A stretch of 64,000 bases of DNA from Cladorhizidae sp. MBARI D1340-BT2 (Eukaryota; Porifera; Demospongiae; Poecilosclerida; Cladorhizidae). The stretch is from NCBI GenBank assembly GCA_028752905.1, contig JAQNBH010000009.1, forward strand, positions 44,016,228-44,080,227, in the 5' to 3' direction. The position numbers were made by a program, and so were the translations under genes. Shown here one piece after another: positions 22,310 through 33,700 of the stretch (positions within the stretch are counted from its first letter, which is position 1; each line of letters opens with the position of its first letter). Below the pieces are notes generated by a model. The model did not search any database. It saw nothing but the letters and a program-made list of their open reading frames with translations, and was not told the DNA's origin.

Positions 22310-23235
22310 TCATATGAGTCAGGCAGTGTGGTATGAGTGTGGCAGTGTGGTATGAGCGTGGCAGTGTGGTATGAGCGTGGCAGTGTGGTATGAGCGTGGC
22401 AGTGTGGTATGAGTGTGGCAGTGTGGTATGAGTGTGGCAGTGTGGTATGAGCGTGGCAGTGTGGTATGAGCGTGGCAGTGTGGTATGAGCGTGGCAGTGT
22501 GGTATGAGCGTGGCAGTGTGGTATGAGTGTGACAGTGTGGTATGAGTGTGGCAGTGTGGTATGAGCGTGGCAATATGGTATGAGTGTGGCAGTGTGGTAT
22601 GAGCGTGGCAGCGTGGCAGTGTGGTATGAGCGTGGCAGTGTGGTACGAGCGTGGCAGTGTGGTACGAGCGTGGCAGTGTGGTACGAGCGTGGCAGTGTGG
22701 TACGAGCGTGGCAGTGTGGTATGAGCGTGGCAGTGTGGTATGAGCGTGGCAGTGTGGTATGAGCGTGGCAGTGTGTGGTATGAGCGTGGCAGTGTGGTAT
22801 GAGCGTGGCAGTGTGGTATGAGCGTGGCAGTGTGGTATGAGCGTGGCAGTGTGGTATGAGCGTGGCAGTGTGGTATGAGCGTGGCAGTGTGGTATGAGCG
22901 TGGCAGTGTGGTATGAGCGTGGCAGTGTGGTATGAGCGTGGCAGTGTGGTATGAGCGTGGCAGTGTGGTATGAGCGTGGCAGTGTGGTATGAGCGTGGCA
23001 GTGTGGTATGAGCGTGGCAGTGTGGTATGAGCGTGGCAGTGTGGTATGAGCGTGGCAGTGTGGTATGAGCGTGGCAGTGTGGTATGAGCGTGGCAGTGTG
23101 GTATGAGCGTGGCAGTGTGGTATGAGCGTGGCAGTGTGGTATGAGCGTGGCAGTGTGGTATGAGCGTGGCAGTGTGGTATGAGCGTGGCAGTGTGGTATG
23201 AGCGTGGCAGTGCGGTATGAGCGTGGCAGTGTTGT
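22310..23235. repeat. 19-bp minisatellite, about 48 copies
   Basis: Unit gtatgagcgtggcagtgtg with gtgtggc, gtacgag and gtgacag variants and a few indels (22610, 22770). Very homogeneous. It generates a long minus-strand frame of THTTLPRSYHTA-like repeats, an artefact of 19-bp periodicity over three frames. Confidence 0.97.
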
Positions 23236-24030
23236 GTAACACTCCCTTAGGTTCTCAATTCCATAATTTCCAGGTGTACTTTCTCTCTGACCTATTGCAG
23301 TGCTGAGTTGGATGTAATGTTTTGGCATCTGTGGAGATTTCAAAAGGGGTAGAGATTGACCGACACAACCTGAGCAGATCTAAGAGTAAGGAAAAAATAT
23401 TTCCCCCCACTATTAATACCAAGCTCCCTTACTGACATCAGGCTCATCACATGCTCCTTTAGAAACTCCACCCATTTCTAATGCACATCAATCTCAAACT
23501 CTTGCTCATCCAGCTGGCAGTGGGCATGACAGGTGTAGTGCATGTCTTTGCGAGATGGAACGCAGTTATAGAGAGGCCCACACATCTTCTATGCGCAGGC
23601 ATGTGCTCCACCTACCCTCACATCCCATGAAGTACTACTGCCCTTGGAAGTATCAACTGTCTTCTCATATTGGGAAAATAAGGACTCTGCAGGATCTTCC
23701 AATCTGTCTTTAGCTGTTTGCAACTTTGTTCTTCAAAGCGACTTTGCCAGTCTTGGCAGTCTTTCTTTTTTGTATAGCAAAGGGAAAACTCCAAAGGTAG
23801 TGTACAAGAACCTTGGTTCCATTATGGCCTTGAAACATGACAATTTGTAGAGGTGATCAATAGACCGTGTTTCACATTTTAAAGATCTGCAGTGATGTGT
23901 CTACAGAGTTTCTGTTTGTTAGATGTCATCATCGTGCATTCACCAAACTACCAAAGTAGCAAAGTGAGGTTTCAGTGGACCTTGCTCTCTATAATGCTAA
24001 CTCAATTATAGTCACTCTATGAACTTTCAG
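23236..24030. other. Unassigned sequence with decayed coding-like fragments
   Basis: Minus-strand fragments around 23460-23600 (such as VPSRKDMHYTCHAHCQLDEQ) look like remnants of a coding sequence with stops. The plus-strand 69-codon frame at 23644 has no recognisable domain. No gene can be supported. Confidence 0.4.
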
Positions 24031-24035
24031 TTGAC

Positions 24036-24160
24036 ATAATGAAATTACAATGACCTTCTCAATAATCAACTTGAAATTTACTCTCTTGACGTTTCGGTGC
24101 TCAAGCCTTATCAGGAATAACGAGAATGTAAATTTAAAGTTGATTATTGATTGTAACATT
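24036..24160. mobile_element. Fold-back MITE-like element, copy 2
   Basis: Inverted arms aataatcaacttgaaattta (from 24061) and gtaaatttaaagttgattat (from 24128) match at 20 of 21 positions. The centre has gacgtttcggtgctcaagcc and ttatcagg. It shares cagttgacata, the arm sequence and the cga-c-tttc core with the copies at 15672-15797 and 59890-59990. Confidence 0.7.
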
Positions 24161-24629
24161 TATACTCGGTTTATTTGGTGATATGCTATAATTATATGTA
24201 TGTATGTTTGTAAGTCATTTCAACCATGTGTTTTAGATAGGACTAGCAGATGTATATACCTTGCATTTCCCAGGTTAATATGAATAATGAAAATATTTCT
24301 TGGGATGGAAACATCTTAATTTTAATTTTGACATGAAAAACATAGACATGAACACATGAAAAATAATACAGAGCAGTATCACTGCAGTTGCAGCAGTTCA
24401 GAACAAAGTGAGGGAGAATTAGTTATAGTGGACTCTTATATTCAAGTAGTGGTGCACTAATGTGCAATGTTCAAGTTTATTCCTGATTATTTTGTCTTAG
24501 TGATTTGTGCATGTGCAATGAGTCTGAATTCATCTTGGATCTTACATGCTGCTTAGCTTGGATTTCAAGTTTATTCTTGATTTTGTGTCTTAGTGTCTTA
24601 GCAGCCTACATTTAGACAGCGATGCAATG

Positions 24630-25690
24630 TTGTGCAACATAAAAATAGGCTCCACTGTCCTCAAAGATCAGATCTGACCTGGTGTGGTTTCTCATTTTTG
24701 GGGTTGTGTCATTTAGTGAAAATATCTGTGGGGGTGCTTCCTCTTTACTGAAGCAGACATACTTGCCTCTAACTTGGCTTCCAGCAGTTTGAAATAAGCT
24801 CAGAAGCCAATACCACCTTGCCTAGTATTCATAACAGACCTGCTTGTCAAATTTGAAAGGATTTGGCCAAGAAATGATCTTTGTGTCCCTAGAATTGACC
24901 TCTGACAATTCTGGCCTCAAAACACCCTGGAGTCTGACCTGACCATGTTCCCCATTTTGGCAGTCTGTGAACAACTTTTTTTAAAGCTTATACCCACAAC
25001 AGCCTTTCAACCATGAAAATGGCCTCAGCTACCTCGGAGGCCAACGCCACACAGCCTATTCTTTAAGTTTGGTCATAATCTTCATGACAATTTTTGAAAG
25101 TTCGGCCATAGGACCCAAACACACACACATACAAACATGCATACATACTTCTTGCTTTATTTATAAGATACTAGCAGACATACCTGGCATTGCCCGGGCT
25201 AATAAGGAATGATGTAGCTAGATTACCGATTTGAATAGTCGAGGTGTAGCTAGATAGAGAGCCTATAATTATAGTCTAGTTGTAGCTAGACACAGAACCT
25301 ATAGTCCAGATCTAGCTAGATAAAGAACCTATAGTTTAGGTATAGCTAGACACAGAACCTATAGTCCAGATGTAGCTAGATCCAGAACCCATAGTCCATG
25401 TATATAGCTAGACCAGAACCCAGTCTATAGAGTAGCTAGATACAGGGGTTGGTGAACAACTTTTGTGTAAAAATGTTTTCTGCAAGATGCCTCTTATGCC
25501 TGCTACAGATCTTCTGACCTCAAAAATGGCCTCCCGAAACATGACACCAATGACACATAGCCTATTCTTTAAATTGGGTTAAAACTTTCCTCCATGCCAA
25601 ATTTGAAAGGATTTGGTCCAGTGGTTTGGTCAGCCTTAGGACTCAGACGTACAGACCTCTCGCTTTATAATTTTCAAAATGCCGAGTCCC
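24630..25690. mobile_element. Retroelement-tail-like dispersed repeats
   Basis: Segments sharing caaatttgaaaggatttggc (24848; a variant at 25600), gtgaacaactttt (24966, 25451) and agcctattctttaa (25058, 25559) show at least two related copies. Each ends in sequence like ggacycanac...ctttat.ta, resembling the 3' ends of RTE/CR1-type LINEs. A tacctggcattgcccgggct motif at 25180 has a weaker partner at 24257 (taccttgcatttcccaggtt). No intact frame. Confidence 0.45.
25215..25440. repeat. Short tandem repeat of about 40 bp, 5 copies
   Basis: Degenerate units containing gacacagaacctatagtcca preceded by tgtagcta. They lie between two retroelement-tail copies. Confidence 0.75.
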
Positions 25691-25799
25691 TTGGGACCAT
25701 TGCACCTCAGTGCAGTATAAAAATAAATTTATTAATGATAGAAAATAAGGCAAGATGACTTGTGCTGTAATGACATATATCTGTTCTATATGTTAAATG

Positions 25800-26260
25800 A
25801 GTTGTACTGCTTGGTTATGGTGGAGTGGGGAGGCCATAAATCAGTCCCTTCCTCCTCTGCCAACACTTCACTATGCAATGCAAAATGCACCCACCCATCA
25901 CCTGATGACTTATACACCCTCCACTTCCTTCCCAAGCAACAATGCCACCTTTCCCTCAGTCCCCACTCTCTCAAACTCCTCCAACCATATTCAAGCTCCC
26001 TCAATTCCATTCATTAACGTTTTCCATTCCTTTCCAAATTCATCACGGCCTATTCACCTTCCATTGCCTCACTGACCCTAGTTTGTCATTCAGATCGTAT
26101 TTCCTCCTCAACAGTCTTCCCTCCATCCATTCTTAGCTTGTCTGCCACAATTCTTACCGGTCTACCCTAAAAGCCTCCTACCACAGAGGATTTTTTTCTC
26201 CTCCCTCCTCTCTGCCAACTTCCTCCATCCCAAGTTCCCCAGCGCTGCCACTCCTGCCAC
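25800..26260 (-). mobile_element. Inverted fragment of the same LINE family
   Basis: The minus strand contains gggaaaggtggcattg and ggcagaggaggaagg, equivalent to ggaaaggtggcattgctg and ggcagaggagaaaggaac of the + copy at 20490-20610, and encodes RERWHCCLGRKW. It is heavily diverged and faces the + copy at 26310-26695. Confidence 0.55.
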
Positions 26261-26309
26261 TGTGTTAGCTCCTAATATATAGGTTTCTTCCTACTCTCAA
26301 CTGAAACTG

Positions 26310-26695
26310 AGCTGACTCTATTAGCTGAATTAAGAAGAGTGAGTAAGGATGGAAAGGTGGCATTGCTTTTGGGGAAAGATGTGGAGGGAGTAAGTGATGC
26401 AGTGATGGAGGAGGTGGGCGAGTGTGTTATGTTTTGGGTAGGGAAGTGGTGGCAGAGGAGAAAGAATTGTTGTATGGTCAGCTGAGGAATGATCTTTGGT
26501 CCACTCCTGTCCCCCCCTTCCTGAGCAGCGGGACACTCGTAACTTAATATTGTGGATAATTGTATTAATTAAGTATATACTGTTGACTTCTTTTTAAAAT
26601 ATAGATTGTTATTAGGTTAGTTACTAAATAGTTTCACACTGTGCTGTATTATATATGTGATGGCCTTAACAGGCTCAGCAATAGCAACATTAAAT
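26310..26695 (+). mobile_element. 3' end of the same LINE family
   Basis: Near-parallel to 20470-20810: gatggaaaggtggcattgct, gggtagggaagtggtggcag, gagcagcgggacactcgtaa, and the end ggccttaacaggctcagcaa with attaaatcat. It stops about 260 bp upstream of the LDLRAP1-like start codon. Confidence 0.68.
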
Positions 26696-26953
26696 CATAT
26701 CCTACAAGCATTCTGTCCACACTTCAGCAGCACGTTCCAGGCTTGGCCTAGCCAACAGCTCCCACACACATCCAACTACAAGACCCGTACAAGAATCACG
26801 GTCTTACACACTGTGACCAAGCGCATCACCTCAAGAGCGTCAGAGACACACTACTAACCTCGAACGACGTCTAGAATTAATACAGGTATTCACGCGCATC
26901 CCCCTTTCACACAAAGGGGTGGGGCTGGCACTGCAACGCTACAAGAGGAGAAA

Positions 26954-27871
26954 ATGGCCAAACTGATGGAGATGGTTAGGAACAGTCCTCTGATGCACAG
27001 GAGTGGTAGTGGAGGCTATAAGATCCTTGACTCAGAGACTAAAGACCCCTTCTTAAAGGGCATTTCCTTCACAATTTACTATTACGCCTCTGTCCCAGTG
27101 CAGCATACACAGAACACGCCCGAAGTGCAGCACGCAGTTTTAAAGGCATGTGAAGAGTCGAGAAAAACCTCCAAGCCTTTGAGGAAGGTGGTGCTGACTG
27201 TGAAATCCAGCTGCCTGTCCGTGACAGACGTAGCCACGAATATGAAAGACGATTATCCAATCTATCTCATCGCTTATTGTGGAGGTCATGAAGTGTGTGT
27301 AGATACATTTTTCTTCATTCATAAGACCAAATTGGAAAAAATGAGGGTTGAAGTGTTCCACTGCTCCAGTGAAGGTAAAGTTGAGGCCATCACCCTCACA
27401 GCTGCTAAGGCCTTCAACATTGCATTCAAAGCCTGGAGTTTTGAGAAGAGAGAAATGAAGAGTAGTGGTGCTGCTGCAGGGAGCGAGTCTCCCATCATGC
27501 AAAGGAAGGCTCTCCCACTACCAGGGAAGAGCAACCTAGTAACGATAGCCCCTGGCATAGCAACAGGTGGTACACATACACCCCCAGCGACACGTAAACT
27601 TCCAGTGGACACGGATATCCCACTTCGAAATAGGAGCGGTTCATTCGGCGATATGCCACGCTCCCTCTCTGAGGACCAGGCATTGGCAGAGGCAATAGTT
27701 TGCAATAAAGACACTGAGAGCACACATAATTTAATATTGATGGATGACTTTGACAGGGAGTTTCAGGAACTGGCAGAGTCCAGAGTGAAACCAGAGGTGC
27801 TGATGACCAGTTTAGCACTCGAGGAGACTCGTGGATTCAACCTGGACAGCATCATACAACATGTGGATTAG
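26954..27871 (+). CDS. LDLRAP1: LDLRAP1 (ARH)-like PTB-domain clathrin adaptor, intronless
   Basis: A 305-codon uninterrupted frame whose start (gaaaATGg) has a good context. Residues about 30-165 form a PTB domain resembling LDLRAP1/GULP: KGISFTIYYYASVPV, PLRKVVLTVKSSCLSVTD, DYPIYLIAYCGG, VEAITLTAAKAFNIAFKAW. Such PTB domains bind FxNPxY tails of LDL-receptor-type cargo. In the C-terminal tail LILMD (260-264) fits a clathrin box. DDFDREFQELAESR (264-277) fits the AP-2 beta-appendage motif with F270, L273 and R277, followed by KPEVL, as in ARH (SR-x-x-P-x-VL). PTB plus both endocytic motifs makes LDLRAP1 the best name; NUMB- or GULP-type relatives are less likely. All other genes here have introns, so a retrocopy origin is possible. 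No poly-A tract is evident. Confidence 0.8.
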   Translation: MAKLMEMVRNSPLMHRSGSGGYKILDSETKDPFLKGISFTIYYYASVPVQHTQNTPEVQHAVLKACEESRKTSKPLRKVVLTVKSSCLSVTDVATNMKDDYPIYLIAYCGGHEVCVDTFFFIHKTKLEKMRVEVFHCSSEGKVEAITLTAAKAFNIAFKAWSFEKREMKSSGAAAGSESPIMQRKALPLPGKSNLVTIAPGIATGGTHTPPATRKLPVDTDIPLRNRSGSFGDMPRSLSEDQALAEAIVCNKDTESTHNLILMDDFDREFQELAESRVKPEVLMTSLALEETRGFNLDSIIQHVD

Positions 27872-28119
27872 GAGATAAGAGAGGAATGTCTGAGTATATG
27901 AAATGCACTGTATAGGAGGAACATACCCTGTAACATAATGATAATTGAGCAGTTATTATTATTAACTCTGCATATATAATTCGTAAATGAGTTGCGAATA
28001 TTTCTTGCTCCTCCTATAGCCTCCAAGAAGATTTCCCATGAAATGTAGACCTAAAGAATGATATAATGGCATTCACATGATTCAGTTGGTAATTTTAATA
28101 TTCCCAGTTAACAGCAAGC
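27872..28119 (+). other. Downstream flank of the LDLRAP1-like gene
   Basis: Presumed 3' untranslated and flanking sequence. It is AT-rich and shows no canonical AATAAA before the minisatellite begins. How the transcript ends cannot be stated from sequence. Confidence 0.4.
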
Positions 28120-30610
28120 CAACCTACTCTCTCTCTCCATCCCTCGCTGTCATATGATCATCCTACTCTCTCTCTCCATCCCTTGTGTCATATAATCCTA
28201 CTCTCTCTCTCCATCCCTCGCTGTCATATAATCCTACTCTCTCTCTCCATCCCTCGCTGTCATATAATCCTACTCTCCCTCTCTCCACCCCTCGTTGTCA
28301 TATAATCCTACTCTCTCTCTCCACCTCGCTGTCATATAATCCTACTCTCTCTCTCTCCATCCCTCGCTGTCATATAATCCCACTCTCTCTCTCTCCATCC
28401 CTCGCTGTCATATGATGATCCTACTCTCTCTCTCCCCATCCCTCGCTGTCATATAATCCTACTCTCTCTCTCCATCCCTCGCTGTCATATAATCCTACTC
28501 TCTCTCTCTCCATTCCTCGCTGTCATATGATGATCCTACTCTCTCTCTCCACCCCTCGCTGTCATATAATCCTACTCTCTCTCTCTACCCCTCGCTGTCA
28601 TATAATCCTACTCTCCCTCTCTCCACCCCTCGCTGTCATAATCCTACTCTCTCTCTCTCCATCCCTCGCTGTCATATAATCCTACTCTCCCTCTCTCCAC
28701 CCCTCGCTGTCATATAATCCTACTCTCCCTCTCTCCACCTCTCGCTGTCATATAATCCTACTCTCTCTCTCTACCCCTCGCTGTCATATAATCCTACTCT
28801 CCCTCTCTCCACCCCTCGCTGTCATAATCCTACTCTCTCTCTCCATCCCTCGCTGTCATATAATCCTACTCTCTCTCTCTCTACCCCTCGCTGTCATATA
28901 ATCCTACTCTCTCTCTCTCTACCCCTCGCTGTCATATAATCCTACTCTCCCTCTCTCCACCCCTCGCTGTCATATAATCCTACTCTCTTTCTCTACCCCT
29001 CGCTGTCATATAATCCTACTCTCCCTCTCTCCACCCCTCGCTGTCATATAATCCTCCTCTCTCTCTCCATCCCTCGCTGTCATAATCCTACTCTCTCTCC
29101 ACCCTTCGCTGTCATATAATCCTACTCCCTCTCTCCACCCCTCGCTGTCATATAATCCTACTCTCTCTCTCTACCCCTCGCTGTCATATAATCCTACTCT
29201 CTCTCCATCCCTCGCTGTCATATAATTCTACTCTCTCTCTCCACCTCTCGCTGTCATATAATCCTACTCTCTCTCTCCATCCCTCGCTGTCATATAATCC
29301 TACTCTCTCTCTCTACCCCTCGCTGTCATATAATCCTACTCCCTCTCTCCACCCCTCGCTGTCATATAATCCCACTCTCTCTCTCCATCCCTCGCTGTCA
29401 TATGATGATCCTACTCTCTCTCTCCATCCCTTGCTGTCATATAATCCTACTCTCTCTCTCTCTCCATCCCTCGCTGTCATATAATCCTACTCTCTCTCTC
29501 CATCCCTCGCTGTCATATGATGATCCTACTCTCTCTCTCTCCATCCCTCGCTGTCATATAATCCTACTCTCTCTCTCCATCCCTCGCTGTCATATAATCT
29601 TACTCTCTCTCTCTCCCCCCCTCGCTGTCATATAATCCTCTCACTCTCTCCATCCCTCGCTGTCATATAATCCTACTCTCTCTCTCCACCCCTCGCTGTC
29701 ATATAATCCTACTCTCTCTCCATCCCTCGCTGTCATATAATCCTACTCTCTCTCTCCATCCCTCACTGTCATATAATCCTACTCTCTCTCTCTCCATCCC
29801 TCACTGTCATATAATCCTACTCTCTCTCTCCATCCCTCACTGTCATATAATCCTACTCTCTTTCTCTACCCCTCACTGTCATATAATCCTACTCTCTCTC
29901 TCCACTCCTCGCTGTCATATAATCCTACTCTCTCTCTCCATCCCTTGCTGTCATATAATCCTACTCTCTCTCTCCATCCCTCGCTGTCATATAATCCTAC
30001 TCTCTCTCTCCACCCCTCGCTGTCATATAATCCTACTCTCTCTCTCTCCATCCCTCGCTGTCATATAATCCTACTCTCTCTCTCCATCCCTCACGGTCAT
30101 ATAATCCTACTCTCTCTCTCCATCCCTCACTGTCATATAATCCTACTCCCTCTCTCCACCCCTCGCTGTCATATAATCCTACTCTCTCTCTCCATCCCTC
30201 GCTGTCATATAATCCTACTCCCTCTCTCCACCCCTCGCTGTCATATAATCCTACTCTCTCTCTCTCCATCCCTCGCTGTCATATAATCCTACTCTCTCTC
30301 TCCACCCCTCGCTGTCATATAATCCTACTCTCTCTCTCCATCCCTCGCTGTCATATAATCCTACTCTCTCTCTCTCCATCCCTCGCTGTCATATAATCCT
30401 ACTCTCTCTCTCTCCACCCTCGCTGTCATATAATCCTACTCTCTCTCTCCATCCCTCGCTGTCATATAATCCTACTCTCTCTCCACCCCTCGCTGTCATA
30501 TAATCCTACTCTCTCTCTCCATCCCTCGCTGTCATATAGTCCTACTCTCTCTCTCTACCTCTCGCTGTCATATAATCCTACTCTCTCTCCACCCCTCGCT
30601 GTCATATATT
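28120..30610. repeat. 36-bp pyrimidine-rich minisatellite, about 70 copies
   Basis: Units contain ccatccctcgctgtcatata followed by atccta and a variable (CT)n of 8-14 bp, so unit length varies. Variants are cacccctcg, ctacccctcg and tatgatgatc. It lies in the intergenic space between the convergent LDLRAP1-like and TTC23 genes. Frames of repeated PSLSYNPTLSLH are artefacts. Confidence 0.97.
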
Positions 30611-30732
30611 CATGATGGCAAAACCAAATAACCACAAAAAGGAACCATCAAGTTCACTTAACCTGTGACAATTCTCTTTTTGCTCCTACCCCCCCCCCCC
30701 CACCCCACCCCCCTCTCTCTCTCTAGCTAACC

Positions 30733-33700
30733 TCACCATGTCAAACTCTCCAGAAGTTTTGTCACTGCCTGGGTCTCTTTGTGCTTGTCTCCAAGGGAAC
30801 ATAAGTAAACAAGTTTAGCCTGCAGCACACAATATCCACCAGTCAATCAATAACCAACATGACATAAATGCAAGACACACCTGGAAAGGTTTGTATACCT
30901 CTTTGAGGAGCATGATTGCTTGGGAAAGCTTCCCTCTCTCTAGAAACAATGAAGACAGAAGCTTCAGTGAATGTCCAACCTGAAAACACACAAAAAACAC
31001 ACACACACACACATTTGGTAGTGACACAGCCAACAAAGATGTAAGGTGTCTTGGCATCACAGCTCTAATACACATACATACTCATCATGTGTCATGATTG
31101 AAGGGGGGAGAGGAATGCAACTCCGGCAAGTCTTTAGTACACAATAGCACACTTCATAGCCCTAGCCCTAGCCCTAGCCCTAGCCCTAGCCCAACTAATC
31201 AACTTTTTAGTGCACACTTCATAAACCAGATGAACATGCATTGTGTGAACAAGGCCTTGTGTGCTGATCACATCCACTAAAACTAGGCTGCTGGTCCTCA
31301 CAACATATTGCTCTAATTATCCAGTAACATTGTGCATGTACCTCAGCATACAACTATGTAGTAACATTGTGCATGCACCTCAGCATACAACTATGTAGTA
31401 ACATTGTGTATGTACCTCAGCATCCAACTATGTAGTAACATTGTGCATGCACCTCAGCATACAACTATGTAGTAACATTGTGCATGCACCTCACCATCCA
31501 ACTATGTAGTAACATTGTGTATGTACCTCAGTATACAACTATGTAGTAACATTGTGCATGCACCTCAGCATACAACTATGTAGTAACATTGTGTATGCAC
31601 CTCCAGCATCCAACTATGTAGTAACATTGTGTATGTACCTCAGCATACAACTATGTAGTAACATTGTGCATGCACCTCAGCATACAACTATGTAGTAACA
31701 TTGTGTATGCACCTCACCATCCAACTATGTAGTAACATTGTGTATGCACCTCACCATCCAACTATGTAGTAACATTGTGTATGTACCTCAGCATACAACT
31801 ATGTAGTAACATTGTGTATGCACCTCCAGCATCCAACTATGTAGTAACATTGTGTATGTACCTCAGCATACAACTATGTAGTAACATTGTGCATGCACCT
31901 CACCATCCAACTATGTAGTAACATTGTGCATGCACCTCAGCATACAACTATGTAGTAACATTGTGCATGCACCTCAGCATACAACTATGTAGTAACAATA
32001 TGCATGCACCTCAGCATACAACTATGTAGTAACATTGTGTATGCACCTCAGCATACAACTATGTAGTAACATTGTGCATGCACCTCAGCATACAACTATG
32101 TAGTAACATTGTGTATGCACCTCAGCAACATTGTGCATGCACCTCAGCATACAACTATGTAGTAACATTGTGTATGCACCTCAGCAACATTGTGCATGCA
32201 CCTCAGCATACAACTATGTAGTAACATTGTGCATGCACCTCAGCATACAACTATGTAGTAACATTGTGCATGTACCTCAGCATACAACTATGTAGTAACA
32301 TTGTGCATGCACCTCAGCATACAACTATGTAGTAACATTGTGTATGCACCTCAGCATACAACTATGTAGTAACATTGTGCATGCACCTCACCATCCAACT
32401 ATGTAGTAACATTATGCATGCACCTCAGCATACAACTATGCAGTAACATTGTGTATGTACCTCAGCATACAACTATGTAGTAACATTGTGTATGCACCTC
32501 AGCATACAACTATGTAGTAACATTGTGCATGCACCTCAGCATACAACTATGTAGTAACATTGTGCATGCACCTCAGCATACAACTATGTAGTAACATTGT
32601 GCATGCACCTCAGCATACAACTATGTAGTAACATTGTGTATGTACCTCAGCATACAACTATGTAGTAACATTATGCATGCACCTCAGCATACAACTATGT
32701 AGTAACATTGTGCATGCACCTCACCATCCAACTATGTAGTAACATTGTGTATGTACCTCAGCATACAACTATGTAGTAACATTGTGCATGCACCTCACCA
32801 TCCAACTATGTAGTAACATTGTGTATGTACCTCAGCATACAACTATGTAGTAACATTGTGCATGCACCTCAGCATACAACTATGTAGTAACATTGTGCAT
32901 GCACCTCACCATCCAACTATGTAGTAACATTGTGCATGCACCTCAGCATACAACTATGTAGTAACATTGTGCATGCACCTCAGCATTCCAACTATGTAGT
33001 AACATTGTGCATGCACCTCAGCATACAACTATGTAGTAACATTGTGTATGTACCTCAGCATACAACTATGTAGTAACATTGTGCATGTACCTCAGCATAC
33101 AACTATGTAGTAACATTGTGTATGTACCTCAGCATACAATTATGTAGTAACATCGTGTATGTACCTCAGCATCCAACTCCCCCAGAGCCTCCTTTTTACC
33201 TTCAATGAGCTCCTGCAGTGGCAGGATTGCTTTCTATAGAAACAAACAATAACATCAACAACAAAAACAACAGCACACCAACAACATGTGTACACAGTCC
33301 ACAGCAAGTTTTAGTAATGGCTCAGTTAACAGCAGATATGTCTATTCACCTCACGATATTCAGAGCAGGAGGCAAGGAAGATGCAATACTCACCCTGCAT
33401 AATTATATGATTAATAAAGACAACATGTATAGCGGTCGACCTACCTTACAAGCGAGAGTCTTCTTATGTGTGCCACCCAATAAAGCAGTGAATAGCAAGA
33501 CAGCCGTTGAGAATAAATGTTCAGTGCTATCTAGCGTCACATATATGACAAAATCACACACAATATATATATATAAATAAAATTACCCCCAAAAAACATC
33601 ATGGGGAGGTATATTTACACTGCATGCATGGAGTACAGACCTATTTCCCTAGAGGCCCCACTCCTCAGCTGAGCAACATTCAACCTTCCTTGTGCTTGCA

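Noticed and set aside
22039..23343. 434-codon minus-strand frame of HTTLPRSYHTA repeats
   Set aside because: Product of a 19-bp minisatellite cycling through three stop-free frames; no gene structure around it.
26657..26857. 66-codon frame just upstream of the LDLRAP1-like gene
   Set aside because: Starts in the LINE 3' end; no similarity that I recognise.
28120..30610. Exons of a repetitive protein (PSLSYNPTLSLH)
   Set aside because: Unit length varies with the CT run, so frames shift repeatedly; pure minisatellite.
33218..33580. 120-codon plus-strand frame
   Set aside because: Opposite to and overlapping TTC23 exon 9 and its intron, no domain, low-complexity Asn run.
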